DNA from: Bacteroides timonensis
GTDB lineage: Bacteria > Bacteroidota > Bacteroidia > Bacteroidales > Bacteroidaceae
Assembly: GCF_000513195.1 (NCBI RefSeq)
Contig: NZ_CBVI010000069.1
Span: 1-54,422, forward strand
DNA: 54,422 bases
Reading direction: 5' to 3'
Shown: positions 25,197 to 33,360 of the stretch, piece by piece
Layout: every line of letters begins with the position of its first letter
Position numbering within the stretch: the stretch's first letter is position 1
Notes under the pieces: generated by a model
Database searches by the model: none
Told to the model about the DNA's origin: nothing
Seen by the model: only the letters and a program-made list of their open reading frames with translations
Program-made: the position numbers and the translations under genes

Positions 25197-26471
25197 ATGG
25201 ATATGAATTTAATATTAGCGAGCATTGGAGTATTCCTGGTGGTTATTCTGCTGCTTGTCGTTATCCTGCTGGTTGCCAAGAACTTCCTGGTACCTTCAGG
25301 TAATGTAAAACTGACTATCAATGGCGACAATGTGCTGGACGTAGAGTCTGGTTCCACGTTGCTGAATACGTTGTCTGTGAACGGTATATTCCTTTCTTCC
25401 GCTTGTGGTGGTAAGGGTTCTTGCGGACAGTGCAAATGCCAGGTACTGGATGGCGGTGGCGAGATTCTGCCGTCTGAAGTTCCTCATTTCAGCCGCAAAC
25501 AGGTGCAAGATCATTGGCGTCTGGGTTGCCAGGTGAAAGTGAAGAGTGATATGGCCATCAAGATTGATGAGTCCGTACTGGGTGTAAAAGAGTGGGAGTG
25601 CGAGGTTATCTCCAACAAGAACGTGGCTACGTTCATCAAAGAGTTCATCGTTGCGTTGCCTAAGGGCGAACACATGGACTTTATCCCGGGATCTTATGCA
25701 CAGATCAAGATACCTAAATACTCAATGGACTATAACAAGGACATTGACAAGAGCCTGATTGGTGACGAGTATCTGCCGGCATGGGAGAAATTCGGTTTGT
25801 TTACATTGAAGTGTGACAACAACGAAGAAACCATCCGTGCATATTCTATGGCTAACTATCCGGCAGAAGGCGACCGTATCATGTTGACGGTACGTATCGC
25901 AACTCCTCCGTTCAAGCCGAAAGATCAGGGACAAGGCTTTATGGATGTACCTGCGGGTATCGCTTCTTCTTATATCTTCACACTGAAACCGGGTGATAAG
26001 GTGATGATGAGTGGTCCTTACGGAGACTTCCACCCGATATTCGATTCTAAGAAGGAAATGATGTGGATTGGCGGTGGTGCCGGTATGGCTCCGTTGCGTG
26101 CACAAATCATGCACTTGACGAAGACACTGCACACTACAGACCGCAAGATGACTTACTTCTACGGTGCACGTGCATTGAACGAGGTATTCTATCTGGAAGA
26201 CTTCCTGCAAATCGAGAAGGATTTCCCGAACTTTACGTTCCATCTGGCTCTGGACCGTCCGGATCCCGCAGCAGATGCAGCAGGCGTGAAGTATACTCCG
26301 GGCTTTGTTCACCAGGTGATTTACGAAACTTATCTGAAGGATCACGAAGCTCCCGAAGATATCGAATACTACATGTGTGGTCCTGGCCCGATGTCGAAAG
26401 CTGTCGAAAAGATGCTCGACGATCTCGGCGTTCCAGCTCAGAACTTGATGTTCGACAACTTCGGCGGATAA
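25197..26471 (+). CDS. nqrF: Na+-translocating NADH:quinone reductase subunit F
   Basis: This 424-residue subunit is the NADH entry point of Na+-NQR. It has an N-terminal membrane helix (about 4-30), a 2Fe-2S ferredoxin domain with cysteines in SACGGKGSCGQCKC and LGCQV, then an FAD domain (RAYSMANYP) and an NAD-binding domain (GGGAGMAPLR and the C-terminal YMCGPGPM). All cofactor motifs are present, so the complex should be functional. It is the last gene of the operon, followed by a terminator. Confidence 0.97.
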   Translation: MDMNLILASIGVFLVVILLLVVILLVAKNFLVPSGNVKLTINGDNVLDVESGSTLLNTLSVNGIFLSSACGGKGSCGQCKCQVLDGGGEILPSEVPHFSRKQVQDHWRLGCQVKVKSDMAIKIDESVLGVKEWECEVISNKNVATFIKEFIVALPKGEHMDFIPGSYAQIKIPKYSMDYNKDIDKSLIGDEYLPAWEKFGLFTLKCDNNEETIRAYSMANYPAEGDRIMLTVRIATPPFKPKDQGQGFMDVPAGIASSYIFTLKPGDKVMMSGPYGDFHPIFDSKKEMMWIGGGAGMAPLRAQIMHLTKTLHTTDRKMTYFYGARALNEVFYLEDFLQIEKDFPNFTFHLALDRPDPAADAAGVKYTPGFVHQVIYETYLKDHEAPEDIEYYMCGPGPMSKAVEKMLDDLGVPAQNLMFDNFGG

Positions 26472-26511
26472 GGCATACGCTAAAATTGGTAAATGACTTC
26501 GATATTTTTGA

Positions 26512-26549
26512 AAACTCCTGCAAGGCTACGGCTGAGCAGGAGTTTTTTT
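26512..26549 (+). terminator. Terminator of the nqr operon
   Basis: The 10-bp stem AAACTCCTGC / GCAGGAGTTT (14-nt loop) runs into a T tract 41 bp after nqrF. Confidence 0.9.
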
Positions 26550-26552
26550 ATT

Positions 26553-26603
26553 AACTTTTTCATACATGCATGAAAGTTCTACGCCCAATTTGCATTATCT
26601 TTG
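26553..26603 (+). promoter_or_regulatory. Palindrome-linked promoter, copy 1 (helicase gene)
   Basis: An imperfect palindrome (AACTTTTTCAT ... GCATGAAAGTT) is centred 29.5 bp upstream of TATCTTTG (26596-26603). The -33 position holds GAAA rather than TTTG. The same arrangement recurs at 33673-33742 and 39746-39815. The ATG at 26627 lies 23 bp beyond the -7 box. Confidence 0.65.
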
Positions 26604-26626
26604 GCTCGTCATAACAAAAGATTATT

Positions 26627-27970
26627 ATGGAAATTCAAGATATACTGCGTAATCTGCAAATAGAGCAACTTACCCCGATGCAAGAGGCAACCCGGGAAGC
26701 TTACCGTGAAAATAAAGACTTGGTGCTGCTTTCACCCACAGGATCGGGTAAAACGCTGGCCTTTCTGCTTCCGCTGGTGCAGACTCTGAAAACGGATGTG
26801 CAAGGTGTACAAGCCGTTGTTCTGGTGCCCTCACGAGAACTGGCATTGCAGATTGAAACGGTATTCAAATCCATGGGGACCCCGTTTAAAGCTATGAGTT
26901 GTTACGGTGGTCGTCCTGCGATGGAAGAGCACAGGACGATGAAGGGGATTCATCCTTCCGTCATTATCGGTACACCGGGACGAATGAACGATCATCTGCG
27001 GAAAGAGAATTTCGATGCGGCTACCGTCACTACATTGGTGATAGATGAGTTCGATAAATGCCTTGAGTTCGGTTTCCACGATGAAATGGCGGAAGTGATC
27101 GGACAGTTACCATCATTAAAGAAGCGTATTCTGCTTTCGGCTACGGATGCTGAAGAAATTCCCCAATTTGCCGGAGTAGGAGGTGAGGACCAACTTTCTG
27201 CTGACGGTTCTCAACTTATCAAACTGAATTTCTTGGACCCTGATGCCCTTGCACCGCGCCTGAAACTTCATAAAGTTGTTTCTCCCGAAAAAGATAAGCT
27301 GGAAACTCTCTATAATCTGCTTTGTGTGCTTGGTTATCATTCTACCCTTGTATTCTGCAACTATCGTGAAAGTGTGGAACGAGTCACCGGATATCTGCAA
27401 GCAAAGAAATTCCCATGCGATATGTTCCATGGCGGTATGGAGCAACCCGACCGTGAACGGGCGCTCTATAAGTTTCGTAACGGCAGTTGTGCCGTATTAA
27501 TCTCTACTGATCTTGCTGCCCGCGGACTGGATATCCCCGGTATAGAAAACGTAGTTCACTATCATCTTCCTGTCAATGAAGAAGCCTATACGCACCGCAA
27601 CGGACGTACGGCTCGTTGGGAAGCTGACGGAAATTCCTATCTCATCCTGTACAATGAAGAGCGGGTTCCTGAATACATTCCCGAAGATATTGAAATCTTT
27701 GAGTTTCCGGAAGTACTGCCGAAGCCGGCCAAGTCCCGGTGGGCTACCTTATATATAGGTAAAGGAAAGAAAGATAAGCTGAACAAAATCGATATTGTCG
27801 GCTTCTTATATAAGAAAGGTGGACTGGCGCGTGAAGATGTGGGACAAGTGGATGTGAAAGAACACTATGCTTTCGTAGCTGTGCGCCGTAGTAAGATGAA
27901 ACAGTTGCTCACGTTGATACAAGGTGAGAAAATTAAAGGAGTAAAGACGATAATTGAGGAAGCTAAGTAA
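26627..27970 (+). CDS. DEAD-box RNA helicase, DbpA-like, with DEFD motif
   Basis: This 447-residue ATP-dependent RNA helicase has a Q-motif region near residue 18, motif I SPTGSGKT (36-43), motif Ia PSRELALQ, TPGR, SAT, ARGLD and motif VI HRNGRTAR. Motif II is DEFD (140-143) instead of DEAD, with the catalytic DE retained. The last about 75 residues (ATLYIGKGKKDKLNKIDIVG through IKGVKTIIEEAK) look like the DbpA RNA-binding domain that targets 23S rRNA hairpin 92, so ribosome assembly is the likely role. It is a single gene with a distinctive palindromic promoter. Confidence 0.9.
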   Translation: MEIQDILRNLQIEQLTPMQEATREAYRENKDLVLLSPTGSGKTLAFLLPLVQTLKTDVQGVQAVVLVPSRELALQIETVFKSMGTPFKAMSCYGGRPAMEEHRTMKGIHPSVIIGTPGRMNDHLRKENFDAATVTTLVIDEFDKCLEFGFHDEMAEVIGQLPSLKKRILLSATDAEEIPQFAGVGGEDQLSADGSQLIKLNFLDPDALAPRLKLHKVVSPEKDKLETLYNLLCVLGYHSTLVFCNYRESVERVTGYLQAKKFPCDMFHGGMEQPDRERALYKFRNGSCAVLISTDLAARGLDIPGIENVVHYHLPVNEEAYTHRNGRTARWEADGNSYLILYNEERVPEYIPEDIEIFEFPEVLPKPAKSRWATLYIGKGKKDKLNKIDIVGFLYKKGGLAREDVGQVDVKEHYAFVAVRRSKMKQLLTLIQGEKIKGVKTIIEEAK

Positions 27971-28161
27971 GTTTTCTTATAAATATTCACTTTTTTTGCG
28001 TCTAAACTTCTGAATGTAAAGTAATAAAATCGTATTACTATTAGATTCTTCTAAAAGTCCGTTCTTGATAAGTATGGATAACAAAATGGTGCATATATCC
28101 TGTATAAACCATAAAAAAGTAAGCTAAATGCGCTGTTAAAATAGAATTTCATTATGAAAGG

Positions 28162-28192
28162 TTTGTTTTAAAGAAATATTTCCGTAATTTCG
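28162..28192 (+). promoter_or_regulatory. Promoter of the serC-serA cluster
   Basis: TTTG at 28162-28165, a 19-bp spacer and TAATTTCG at 28185-28192 (7 of 8 matches to TAnnTTTG). The serC ATG at 28245 is 52 bp downstream. Nothing else gene-like is seen in 27971-28161. Confidence 0.6.
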
Positions 28193-28244
28193 CAAGGTCT
28201 AAAGACACTAATGAACGAAATTGTATAACCAAAACAAACTTCAA

Positions 28245-29312
28245 ATGAAAAAGCATAATTTCAATGCAGGACCTTCTATTCTTCCTCGTGAGGTGATTGA
28301 GGATACGGCAAAAGCTATTCTTGATTTCAACGGCTCAGGCCTCTCACTGATGGAAATCAGCCACCGTGCTAAGGACTTCCAACCTGTTGTGGACGAAGCC
28401 GTAGCACTATTCAAAGAATTACTCAATATCCCCGAAGGGTATTCGGTACTGTTCTTGGGCGGTGGTGCCAGTTTGGAATTCTGCATGGTCCCCTTCAACT
28501 TCCTCGAAAAGAAAGCTGCTTACCTGAATACAGGTGTATGGGCTAAGAAAGCCATGAAAGAAGCCAAAGCTTTCGGTGAAGTAGTTGAAGTCGCTTCTTC
28601 CGCAGAGTCTACTTATACTTATATTCCTAAGGATTATACAGTGCCTGCTGATGCTGATTATTTCCACATCACGACCAATAACACTATTTATGGTACTGAA
28701 CTTAAAGAAGACCTGGATGTAAACGTTCCGATGATTGCCGATATGTCTTCCGATATTTTCTCCCGTCCTATCGACGTGTCTAAATATATCTGTATCTATG
28801 GCGGTGCACAGAAGAATCTGGCTCCTTCAGGCGTAACCTTCGTTATCGTGAAGAATGACGCTTTGGGTAAGGTGTCCCGCTATATTCCTACGATGCTGAA
28901 CTATCAGACACATATTGACAGCGGTTCTATGTTCAACACTCCTCCGGTTGTTCCCATCTATGCTGCATTGCAGACTTTGCGTTGGATCAAGGCACAGGGT
29001 GGTGTGAAAGAAATGGAACGCCGTGCCATAGAAAAGGCAGATATGCTGTATGCTGAAATCGACCGCAACAAGATGTTCGTAGGTACGGCCGCACAAGAAG
29101 ACCGTTCACGCATGAACATCTGCTTCGTGATGGCTCCCGAATACAAAGAACTGGAAGCTGACTTCATGAAGTTTGCTACAGAAAGAGGTATGGTAGGTAT
29201 CAAGGGACACCGTTCAGTGGGTGGTTTCCGTGCATCTTGCTACAATGCTATGCCGAAGGAAAGCGTACAGGCTTTGATTGACTGCATGCAGGAATTTGAG
29301 AAACTTCATTAA
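28245..29312 (+). CDS. serC: 3-phosphoserine aminotransferase
   Basis: This 355-residue PLP enzyme converts 3-phosphohydroxypyruvate to phosphoserine with glutamate as donor, in the cytoplasm. The family N-terminus NFNAGPSILP is intact. GGGASLEF forms the PLP phosphate site, and IYGGAQKNLAPSG contains the Schiff-base lysine (AQKN). KGHRSVGGFRASCYNA binds the substrate phosphate. Length is typical. The ATG at 28245 is used; the earlier TTG is an unlikely start. It is followed by a hairpin element and serA on the same strand. Confidence 0.96.
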   Translation: MKKHNFNAGPSILPREVIEDTAKAILDFNGSGLSLMEISHRAKDFQPVVDEAVALFKELLNIPEGYSVLFLGGGASLEFCMVPFNFLEKKAAYLNTGVWAKKAMKEAKAFGEVVEVASSAESTYTYIPKDYTVPADADYFHITTNNTIYGTELKEDLDVNVPMIADMSSDIFSRPIDVSKYICIYGGAQKNLAPSGVTFVIVKNDALGKVSRYIPTMLNYQTHIDSGSMFNTPPVVPIYAALQTLRWIKAQGGVKEMERRAIEKADMLYAEIDRNKMFVGTAAQEDRSRMNICFVMAPEYKELEADFMKFATERGMVGIKGHRSVGGFRASCYNAMPKESVQALIDCMQEFEKLH

Positions 29313-29324
29313 TAATATTTTATT

Positions 29325-29395
29325 CACCACAGAGTACACAGAGGTCACAGAGGATAATTAATAAAAACTCTGTGTATTCTGTGTCCTCTGTGGTG
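29325..29395. repeat. CACAGAG-word hairpin between serC and serA
   Basis: CACCACAGAGTACACAGAGG faces CCTCTGTGGTG and related words on the right arm, around an AT-rich loop near 29355-29366. It is the same word family as 17477-17570. It may attenuate or stabilise the serC-serA mRNA. Confidence 0.85.
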
Positions 29396-29421
29396 AGTCT
29401 TTTTTTAATATCATAAGAATC

Positions 29422-30345
29422 ATGAAAGTATTAATTGCAACCGACAAACCGTTCGCTAAAGTAGCTGTAGACGGTATTCGCAAAGAAATTGAAGCAGCAG
29501 GTTATGAACTTGCCTTGTTGGAGAAATATACAGAGAAAGCCCAGTTGCTGGACGCAGTGAAGGATGCCAATGCCATCATTATCCGTAGCGACATTATAGA
29601 TGCCGCAGTATTGGACGCTGCAAAAGAACTGAAGATTGTAGTACGTGCAGGTGCAGGTTACGATAATGTAGACCTGGAAGCTGCCACTGCTCATGGTGTG
29701 TGCGTAATGAACACTCCGGGACAGAACTCTAATGCCGTAGCCGAACTTGCTTTCGGCATGATGGTGATGGCTGTCCGCAATATGTATAACGGTACTTCCG
29801 GTACGGAATTGAAGGGTAAGAAACTGGGTATTCACGCTTATGGTAATGTAGGTCGCAACGTGGCTCGCATAGCCAAAGGTTTCGGTATGGAAATCTTTGC
29901 TTTCGATGCTTTCTGTCCGAAAGAAGTGATTGAGAAAGACGGCGTGAAAGCTGTTGACTCTGCTGATGAGCTTTATTCTGCTTGTGACGTAGTTTCATTG
30001 CACATTCCGGCTACTGCTGAAACGAAGAATTCTATCAACTATGCTTTGGTAAATAAAATGCCGAAGGGTGGTGTATTGGTAAATACTGCACGTAAGGAAG
30101 TTATCAACGAAGCAGAACTGATTCAGCTGATGGAAGAACGCGGTGACCTGAAATACATGACTGATATCATGCCCGCAGCTCACGAAACATTTGCTGCCAA
30201 GTTCGTAGGCCGTTATTTCTCTACACCGAAGAAGATGGGTGCACAGACTGCTGAAGCTAACATCAATGCCGGTATTGCTGCTGCACAACAGATTGTTGGT
30301 TTCCTGAAAGACGGTTGCGAGAAATTCCGTGTTAATAAGAAATAA
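29422..30345 (+). CDS. serA: D-3-phosphoglycerate dehydrogenase, short form without ACT domain
   Basis: This 307-residue NAD-dependent D-2-hydroxyacid dehydrogenase performs the first step of serine synthesis. The Rossmann motif is HAYGNVGRNVA (139-149) and the substrate arginine is R224 in NTARKE. The usual catalytic histidine of TPHxGA is replaced: the segment reads STPKKMGAQT, with K270 at the His position. It has no C-terminal ACT or ASB regulatory domain, so it is probably not inhibited by serine in the standard way. A compact Lys-type PGDH is known in Bacteroides and Entamoeba, as I recall. The next gene starts 2 bp after the stop. Confidence 0.92.
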   Translation: MKVLIATDKPFAKVAVDGIRKEIEAAGYELALLEKYTEKAQLLDAVKDANAIIIRSDIIDAAVLDAAKELKIVVRAGAGYDNVDLEAATAHGVCVMNTPGQNSNAVAELAFGMMVMAVRNMYNGTSGTELKGKKLGIHAYGNVGRNVARIAKGFGMEIFAFDAFCPKEVIEKDGVKAVDSADELYSACDVVSLHIPATAETKNSINYALVNKMPKGGVLVNTARKEVINEAELIQLMEERGDLKYMTDIMPAAHETFAAKFVGRYFSTPKKMGAQTAEANINAGIAAAQQIVGFLKDGCEKFRVNKK

Positions 30346-30347
30346 GA

Positions 30348-30542
30348 ATGAATAGTAAAACTGCCTATAAATTTGCAGTTGTCTATCTGATGATAGGTGC
30401 TGGTGTTTTTGCACTAAGCAGTCTATTCAGAAAAGAACTTTCAGATTTCGCCCTCGGCTTTTGCGAGGGCGTATCTGTTGTGTTGATATTAGGCAGCGCA
30501 ATCTATTTGATAGTGCATTTCATGAAAAAGAGATCTCAATAA
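30348..30542 (+). CDS. Small two-helix membrane protein
   Basis: This 64-residue protein has two predicted membrane helices (about 8-24 and 37-57), separated by FRKELSDFALGFCEG, and a basic C-terminus (KKRSQ). The ATG lies 2 bp after the serA stop, and the DUF1015 gene starts 24 bp after its own stop, so it is embedded in the serine operon. I do not recognise the family. Close packing and the hydrophobic pattern support a real gene. No function can be assigned. Confidence 0.7.
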   Translation: MNSKTAYKFAVVYLMIGAGVFALSSLFRKELSDFALGFCEGVSVVLILGSAIYLIVHFMKKRSQ

Positions 30543-30566
30543 TCCATTAAAAACACACCTTGACTT

Positions 30567-31814
30567 ATGGCAATAATTAAACCTTTTAAAGGTATCCGTC
30601 CACCGCAGAATCTGGTGGAGCAAGTAGCTTCCCGCCCATATGATGTGCTGAACTCAGCAGAAGCACGTGAAGAGGCAAAAGGAAATGAAAAATCGTTGTA
30701 TCATATCATTAAACCCGAAATAGACTTTCCCGTAGGTACCGACGAACACGATGAATGTGTTTATCAGAAAGCTGCCGAAAACTTCCAGATGTTTCAGGAC
30801 AAAGGCTGGCTGGTACAGGATGATAAAGAAAACTACTACGTCTATGCGCAGACCATGAATGGGAAAACGCAATACGGTTTAGTAGTAGGTGCCTATGTAC
30901 CTGATTATATGAACGGCGTCATCAAGAAACATGAGCTGACCCGTCGCGATAAGGAAGAAGACCGTATGAAGCATGTTCGTGTGAATAATGCCAATATAGA
31001 GCCGGTATTCTTTGCATATCCTGACAATGCTACTCTGGATGCTATTATCGCTCATTATACAGCCGAAAAGCCGGTATATGATTTCATTGCTCCCGGTGAT
31101 GGCTTTGGTCATACTTTCTGGATTATTGATAAGCAGGAAGACATTGATGCCATTACGAAGGAATTTGCTAAGATGCCCGCTCTTTATATTGCCGACGGAC
31201 ACCATCGTAGTGCCGCCGCCGCTTTGGTAGGAGCGGAGAAAGCCAAGCAGAATGTAAACCATACCGGTAATGAGGAATATAATTACTTCATGGCCGTTTG
31301 TTTCCCTGCTAACCAACTGACCATTATTGATTACAACCGTGTTGTAAAAGACTTGAATGGCTTGACACCTGAACAATTCCTGACAGCTGTCAGCAAGAAT
31401 TTTACGGTAGAAGAAAAAGGCACTGAAATCTATAAACCTGCCGGTTTGCATAATTTCTCCCTTTATCTGGATGGTAAGTGGTACAGTCTGACCGCTAAAC
31501 CGGGTACTTACAACGATAATGATCCGATTGGTGTACTGGATGTTACTATTTCTTCCAACCTTATTCTGGATGAAGTTCTCGGCATCAAAGATCTGCGTTC
31601 GGATAAACGTATTGATTTTGTTGGAGGTATCCGTGGTCTGGGTGAGTTGAAGAAACGTGTGGATAGTGGTGAAATGAAAGTGGCTTTGGCACTTTATCCT
31701 GTCAGCATGAAGCAATTGATGGATATTGCAGATACGGGCAATATCATGCCGCCTAAGACAACGTGGTTTGAACCGAAACTACGTTCGGGGTTGGTGATTC
31801 ATAAGCTGGATTAA
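30567..31814 (+). CDS. DUF1015 family protein (serine-cluster associated)
   Basis: This 415-residue cytoplasmic protein starts with AIIKPFKGIRPP and SRPYDVL, the DUF1015 signature, and contains YIADGHHRSAAA near residue 212. The DGHHR motif resembles the nucleotide-binding motif of ParB/sulfiredoxin-fold proteins, which include free-serine kinases; this parallel is inference. The C-terminal part has GIKDLRSDKRIDFVGG. It is the last gene after serC, serA and the small membrane protein, and a terminator follows. A role in serine or phosphoserine metabolism is suggested only by context; no serB lies in the window. Confidence 0.88.
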   Translation: MAIIKPFKGIRPPQNLVEQVASRPYDVLNSAEAREEAKGNEKSLYHIIKPEIDFPVGTDEHDECVYQKAAENFQMFQDKGWLVQDDKENYYVYAQTMNGKTQYGLVVGAYVPDYMNGVIKKHELTRRDKEEDRMKHVRVNNANIEPVFFAYPDNATLDAIIAHYTAEKPVYDFIAPGDGFGHTFWIIDKQEDIDAITKEFAKMPALYIADGHHRSAAAALVGAEKAKQNVNHTGNEEYNYFMAVCFPANQLTIIDYNRVVKDLNGLTPEQFLTAVSKNFTVEEKGTEIYKPAGLHNFSLYLDGKWYSLTAKPGTYNDNDPIGVLDVTISSNLILDEVLGIKDLRSDKRIDFVGGIRGLGELKKRVDSGEMKVALALYPVSMKQLMDIADTGNIMPPKTTWFEPKLRSGLVIHKLD

Positions 31815-31833
31815 AATATGGAATAAAAAAGTG

Positions 31834-31871
31834 AAGCGAGGATGTTCCTGCAAAGGATATCCTCGCTTTTT
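31834..31871. terminator. Bidirectional terminator
   Basis: The 10-bp stem AAGCGAGGAT / ATCCTCGCTT has A residues on the left and TTTTTCTTT on the right. It serves the DUF1015 gene and the convergent minus-strand membrane protein gene. Confidence 0.85.
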
Positions 31872-31873
31872 CT

Positions 31874-32248
31874 TTAAGGGTGATGCTTATTAAAATATCG
31901 TTTCCTCATCCAGCGGTCAAAGATAAGGAACAGAGGTATTGCGATAAGTATCACTAAATAGAATGAGGGAATTTGGATCTTTTCCGTTTCCAGTATTTCA
32001 GGGCGGGTGAAGGCTTCTCTGATTGTATTACCGAAATAAATCACTAATCCGGCAATGCAGCATCCTATTAAGAATATGGAAGCGGCTATCGTAGCAAACA
32101 GCGTTCTTCGTTCCGATTTCTTTTCGCGTAAGCGTATGGCTTCTTCCACCTTCCTCATGGTATGGTAGGCGAAATTGGAAGGTAGACGAAATCCGTTTTC
32201 CTCTTTTATGGCTTTTTTCAGCCCTTTGTCTTTTTGTTCTTCGTTCAT
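31874..32248 (-). CDS. Two-helix membrane protein, candidate anti-sigma partner
   Basis: This 124-residue protein has a soluble N-terminus of about 47 residues rich in Lys and Glu, then two membrane helices (about 49-71 and 94-110) and a basic tail (KRYFNKHHP). Its ATG overlaps the stop of the ECF sigma gene by 4 bp (ATGA), so the two are translationally coupled. Membrane anti-sigma factors often occupy this place, and the N-terminus NGFRLPSNFAYHTMRKVEE is reminiscent of such helical domains, but no ZAS zinc motif is present. The anti-sigma role is inference from position. Confidence 0.75.
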   Translation of the reverse strand: MNEEQKDKGLKKAIKEENGFRLPSNFAYHTMRKVEEAIRLREKKSERRTLFATIAASIFLIGCCIAGLVIYFGNTIREAFTRPEILETEKIQIPSFYLVILIAIPLFLIFDRWMRKRYFNKHHP

Positions 32249-32793
32249 ACTTCCTCTTGTTTTATGAGTACATATATCTTTTTGCGTACGCGATGCAATT
32301 TTACTTTTGCATTGCTTTCCGTCAGGCCCAGAATCAGGGCAGTTTCATTCAATGACTTTTCTTCGTAGTAGAACAAGGTAATCAAGGCACGTTCGTCTGA
32401 GTTAAGTTTTTCTATGGCTCTGTTTAATCTGATAATCATTTCCTCACTTTCATCATTAAGCGTTTCATCTACTTGTTGGTCGGAAATGTTGGCGAGCAAC
32501 GTATCATCCATGGCAAAGGTCTCGAAATTTTTCTTACGGGTTGCCGAAATCGCCGTATTATAAGCAATGGAATAGATCCATGTTGAGAACGAACTTTCGG
32601 CTTTGAAAGAGGAGAGGTGCTGGAACGCTTTCAGAAAAACGTCTTGCGTCAACTCCTCGGCATCTTCCTGATTACAGATGATGCGGGCAATCAGGGAAAA
32701 GACCTGTTGACCGTGTTGATTCAGGAAGTATTCGTATAGAGCAGTTTCCCCTCTCAGTATGCGTTGGATAATATGTGTTTCGTTATTCTCCAT
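32245..32793 (-). CDS. ECF-type RNA polymerase sigma factor (autoregulated candidate)
   Basis: This 182-residue sigma factor has region 2 at about residues 18-85 (EELTQDVFLKAFQHL, then FSTWIYSIAYNTAIS) and region 4 at about 120-175 (LITLFYYEEKSLNETALILGLTESNAKVKLHRVRKKI). I choose the ATG at 32793: the alternative at 32811 would lie upstream of the -10 element of an ECF-like promoter (32830-32802) and could not be on that transcript. A mirrored copy of the promoter drives the divergent membrane protein gene at 32937. This suggests the sigma factor controls itself and that gene. Confidence 0.93.
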   Translation of the reverse strand: MENNETHIIQRILRGETALYEYFLNQHGQQVFSLIARIICNQEDAEELTQDVFLKAFQHLSSFKAESSFSTWIYSIAYNTAISATRKKNFETFAMDDTLLANISDQQVDETLNDESEEMIIRLNRAIEKLNSDERALITLFYYEEKSLNETALILGLTESNAKVKLHRVRKKIYVLIKQEEV

Positions 32794-32801
32794 TCTGCCT
32801 T

Positions 32802-32830
32802 TTAGACGCAACTCTTTGTAGGAGGTTACA
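32802..32830 (-). promoter_or_regulatory. ECF-type promoter, minus strand (sigma gene)
   Basis: Read on the minus strand: TGTAACCT (32830-32823), 14-bp spacer, CGTCTAA (32808-32802). The sequence and spacing are identical to the plus-strand copy at 32865-32893. The -10 ends 8 bp before the sigma ATG, implying an almost leaderless mRNA. Confidence 0.7.
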
Positions 32831-32864
32831 TTATTTCTGAGAAATATTTTTTTTTGATGAAATG

Positions 32865-32893
32865 TGTAACCTTACACAAGACACTGCGTCTAA
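32865..32893 (+). promoter_or_regulatory. ECF-type promoter, plus strand (DUF6249-like gene)
   Basis: TGTAACCT (32865-32872), 14-bp spacer, CGTCTAA (32887-32893). Both copies also share ACAA at the same place in the spacer. The ATG at 32937 lies 43 bp downstream. Confidence 0.7.
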
Positions 32894-32936
32894 AGTGTAC
32901 AAAGGAACAAAAATACTAATTTAAAACGAAACGAAT

Positions 32937-33335
32937 ATGATGGATTTTATTATGGTGCCTGCGATAATGGCAATCATTACTGTAGGGATTTACAAACTGT
33001 TTGAACTGTTTGTATGTAAGAAAGAGCGGTTGATGCTTATTGAAAAAATGGGAGATAAATATGAACCGGATGTGACATCCATACCGAGGTTTCACAGTAA
33101 TTATTCTTTTTCGGCGTTGAAGATAGGATGTCTTCTGCTGGGTATGGGGTTAGGTCTGTTGATAGGTTTTATTATCTGTACCTCATCGGTTCCCGGATAT
33201 TTGGATAAGAATATGGATGATTGGCGTGTGTATAGAGAAACAGTTTCCTTGGTTTATGGAGCATGTGTACTTGTATTTGGTGGTATAGGGCTTGTTGCAG
33301 CTTTTATTACGGAGCTGAAACTGAGTAAGAAATAA
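32937..33335 (+). CDS. DUF6249-like membrane protein, probable ECF target
   Basis: This 132-residue protein has three probable membrane helices: about 4-25, 60-80 (KIGCLLLGMGLGLLIGFII) and 103-125. A cytoplasmic loop after the first helix contains KKERLMLIEKMGD. The pattern fits the DUF6249 family of small Bacteroidetes membrane proteins, of unknown function. It is divergent from the ECF sigma gene and has the matching ECF-type promoter, so it is probably part of that stress regulon. A perfect-stem terminator follows. Confidence 0.78.
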   Translation: MMDFIMVPAIMAIITVGIYKLFELFVCKKERLMLIEKMGDKYEPDVTSIPRFHSNYSFSALKIGCLLLGMGLGLLIGFIICTSSVPGYLDKNMDDWRVYRETVSLVYGACVLVFGGIGLVAAFITELKLSKK

Positions 33336-33360
33336 TACTCTATTCTGAAGAATTTAAAAA

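Noticed and set aside
27997..28006. Third ECF-type -10 (GCGTCTAAA)
   Set aside because: The -10-like word is present, but the position 14 bp upstream does not resemble TGTAACCT, so it is probably chance.
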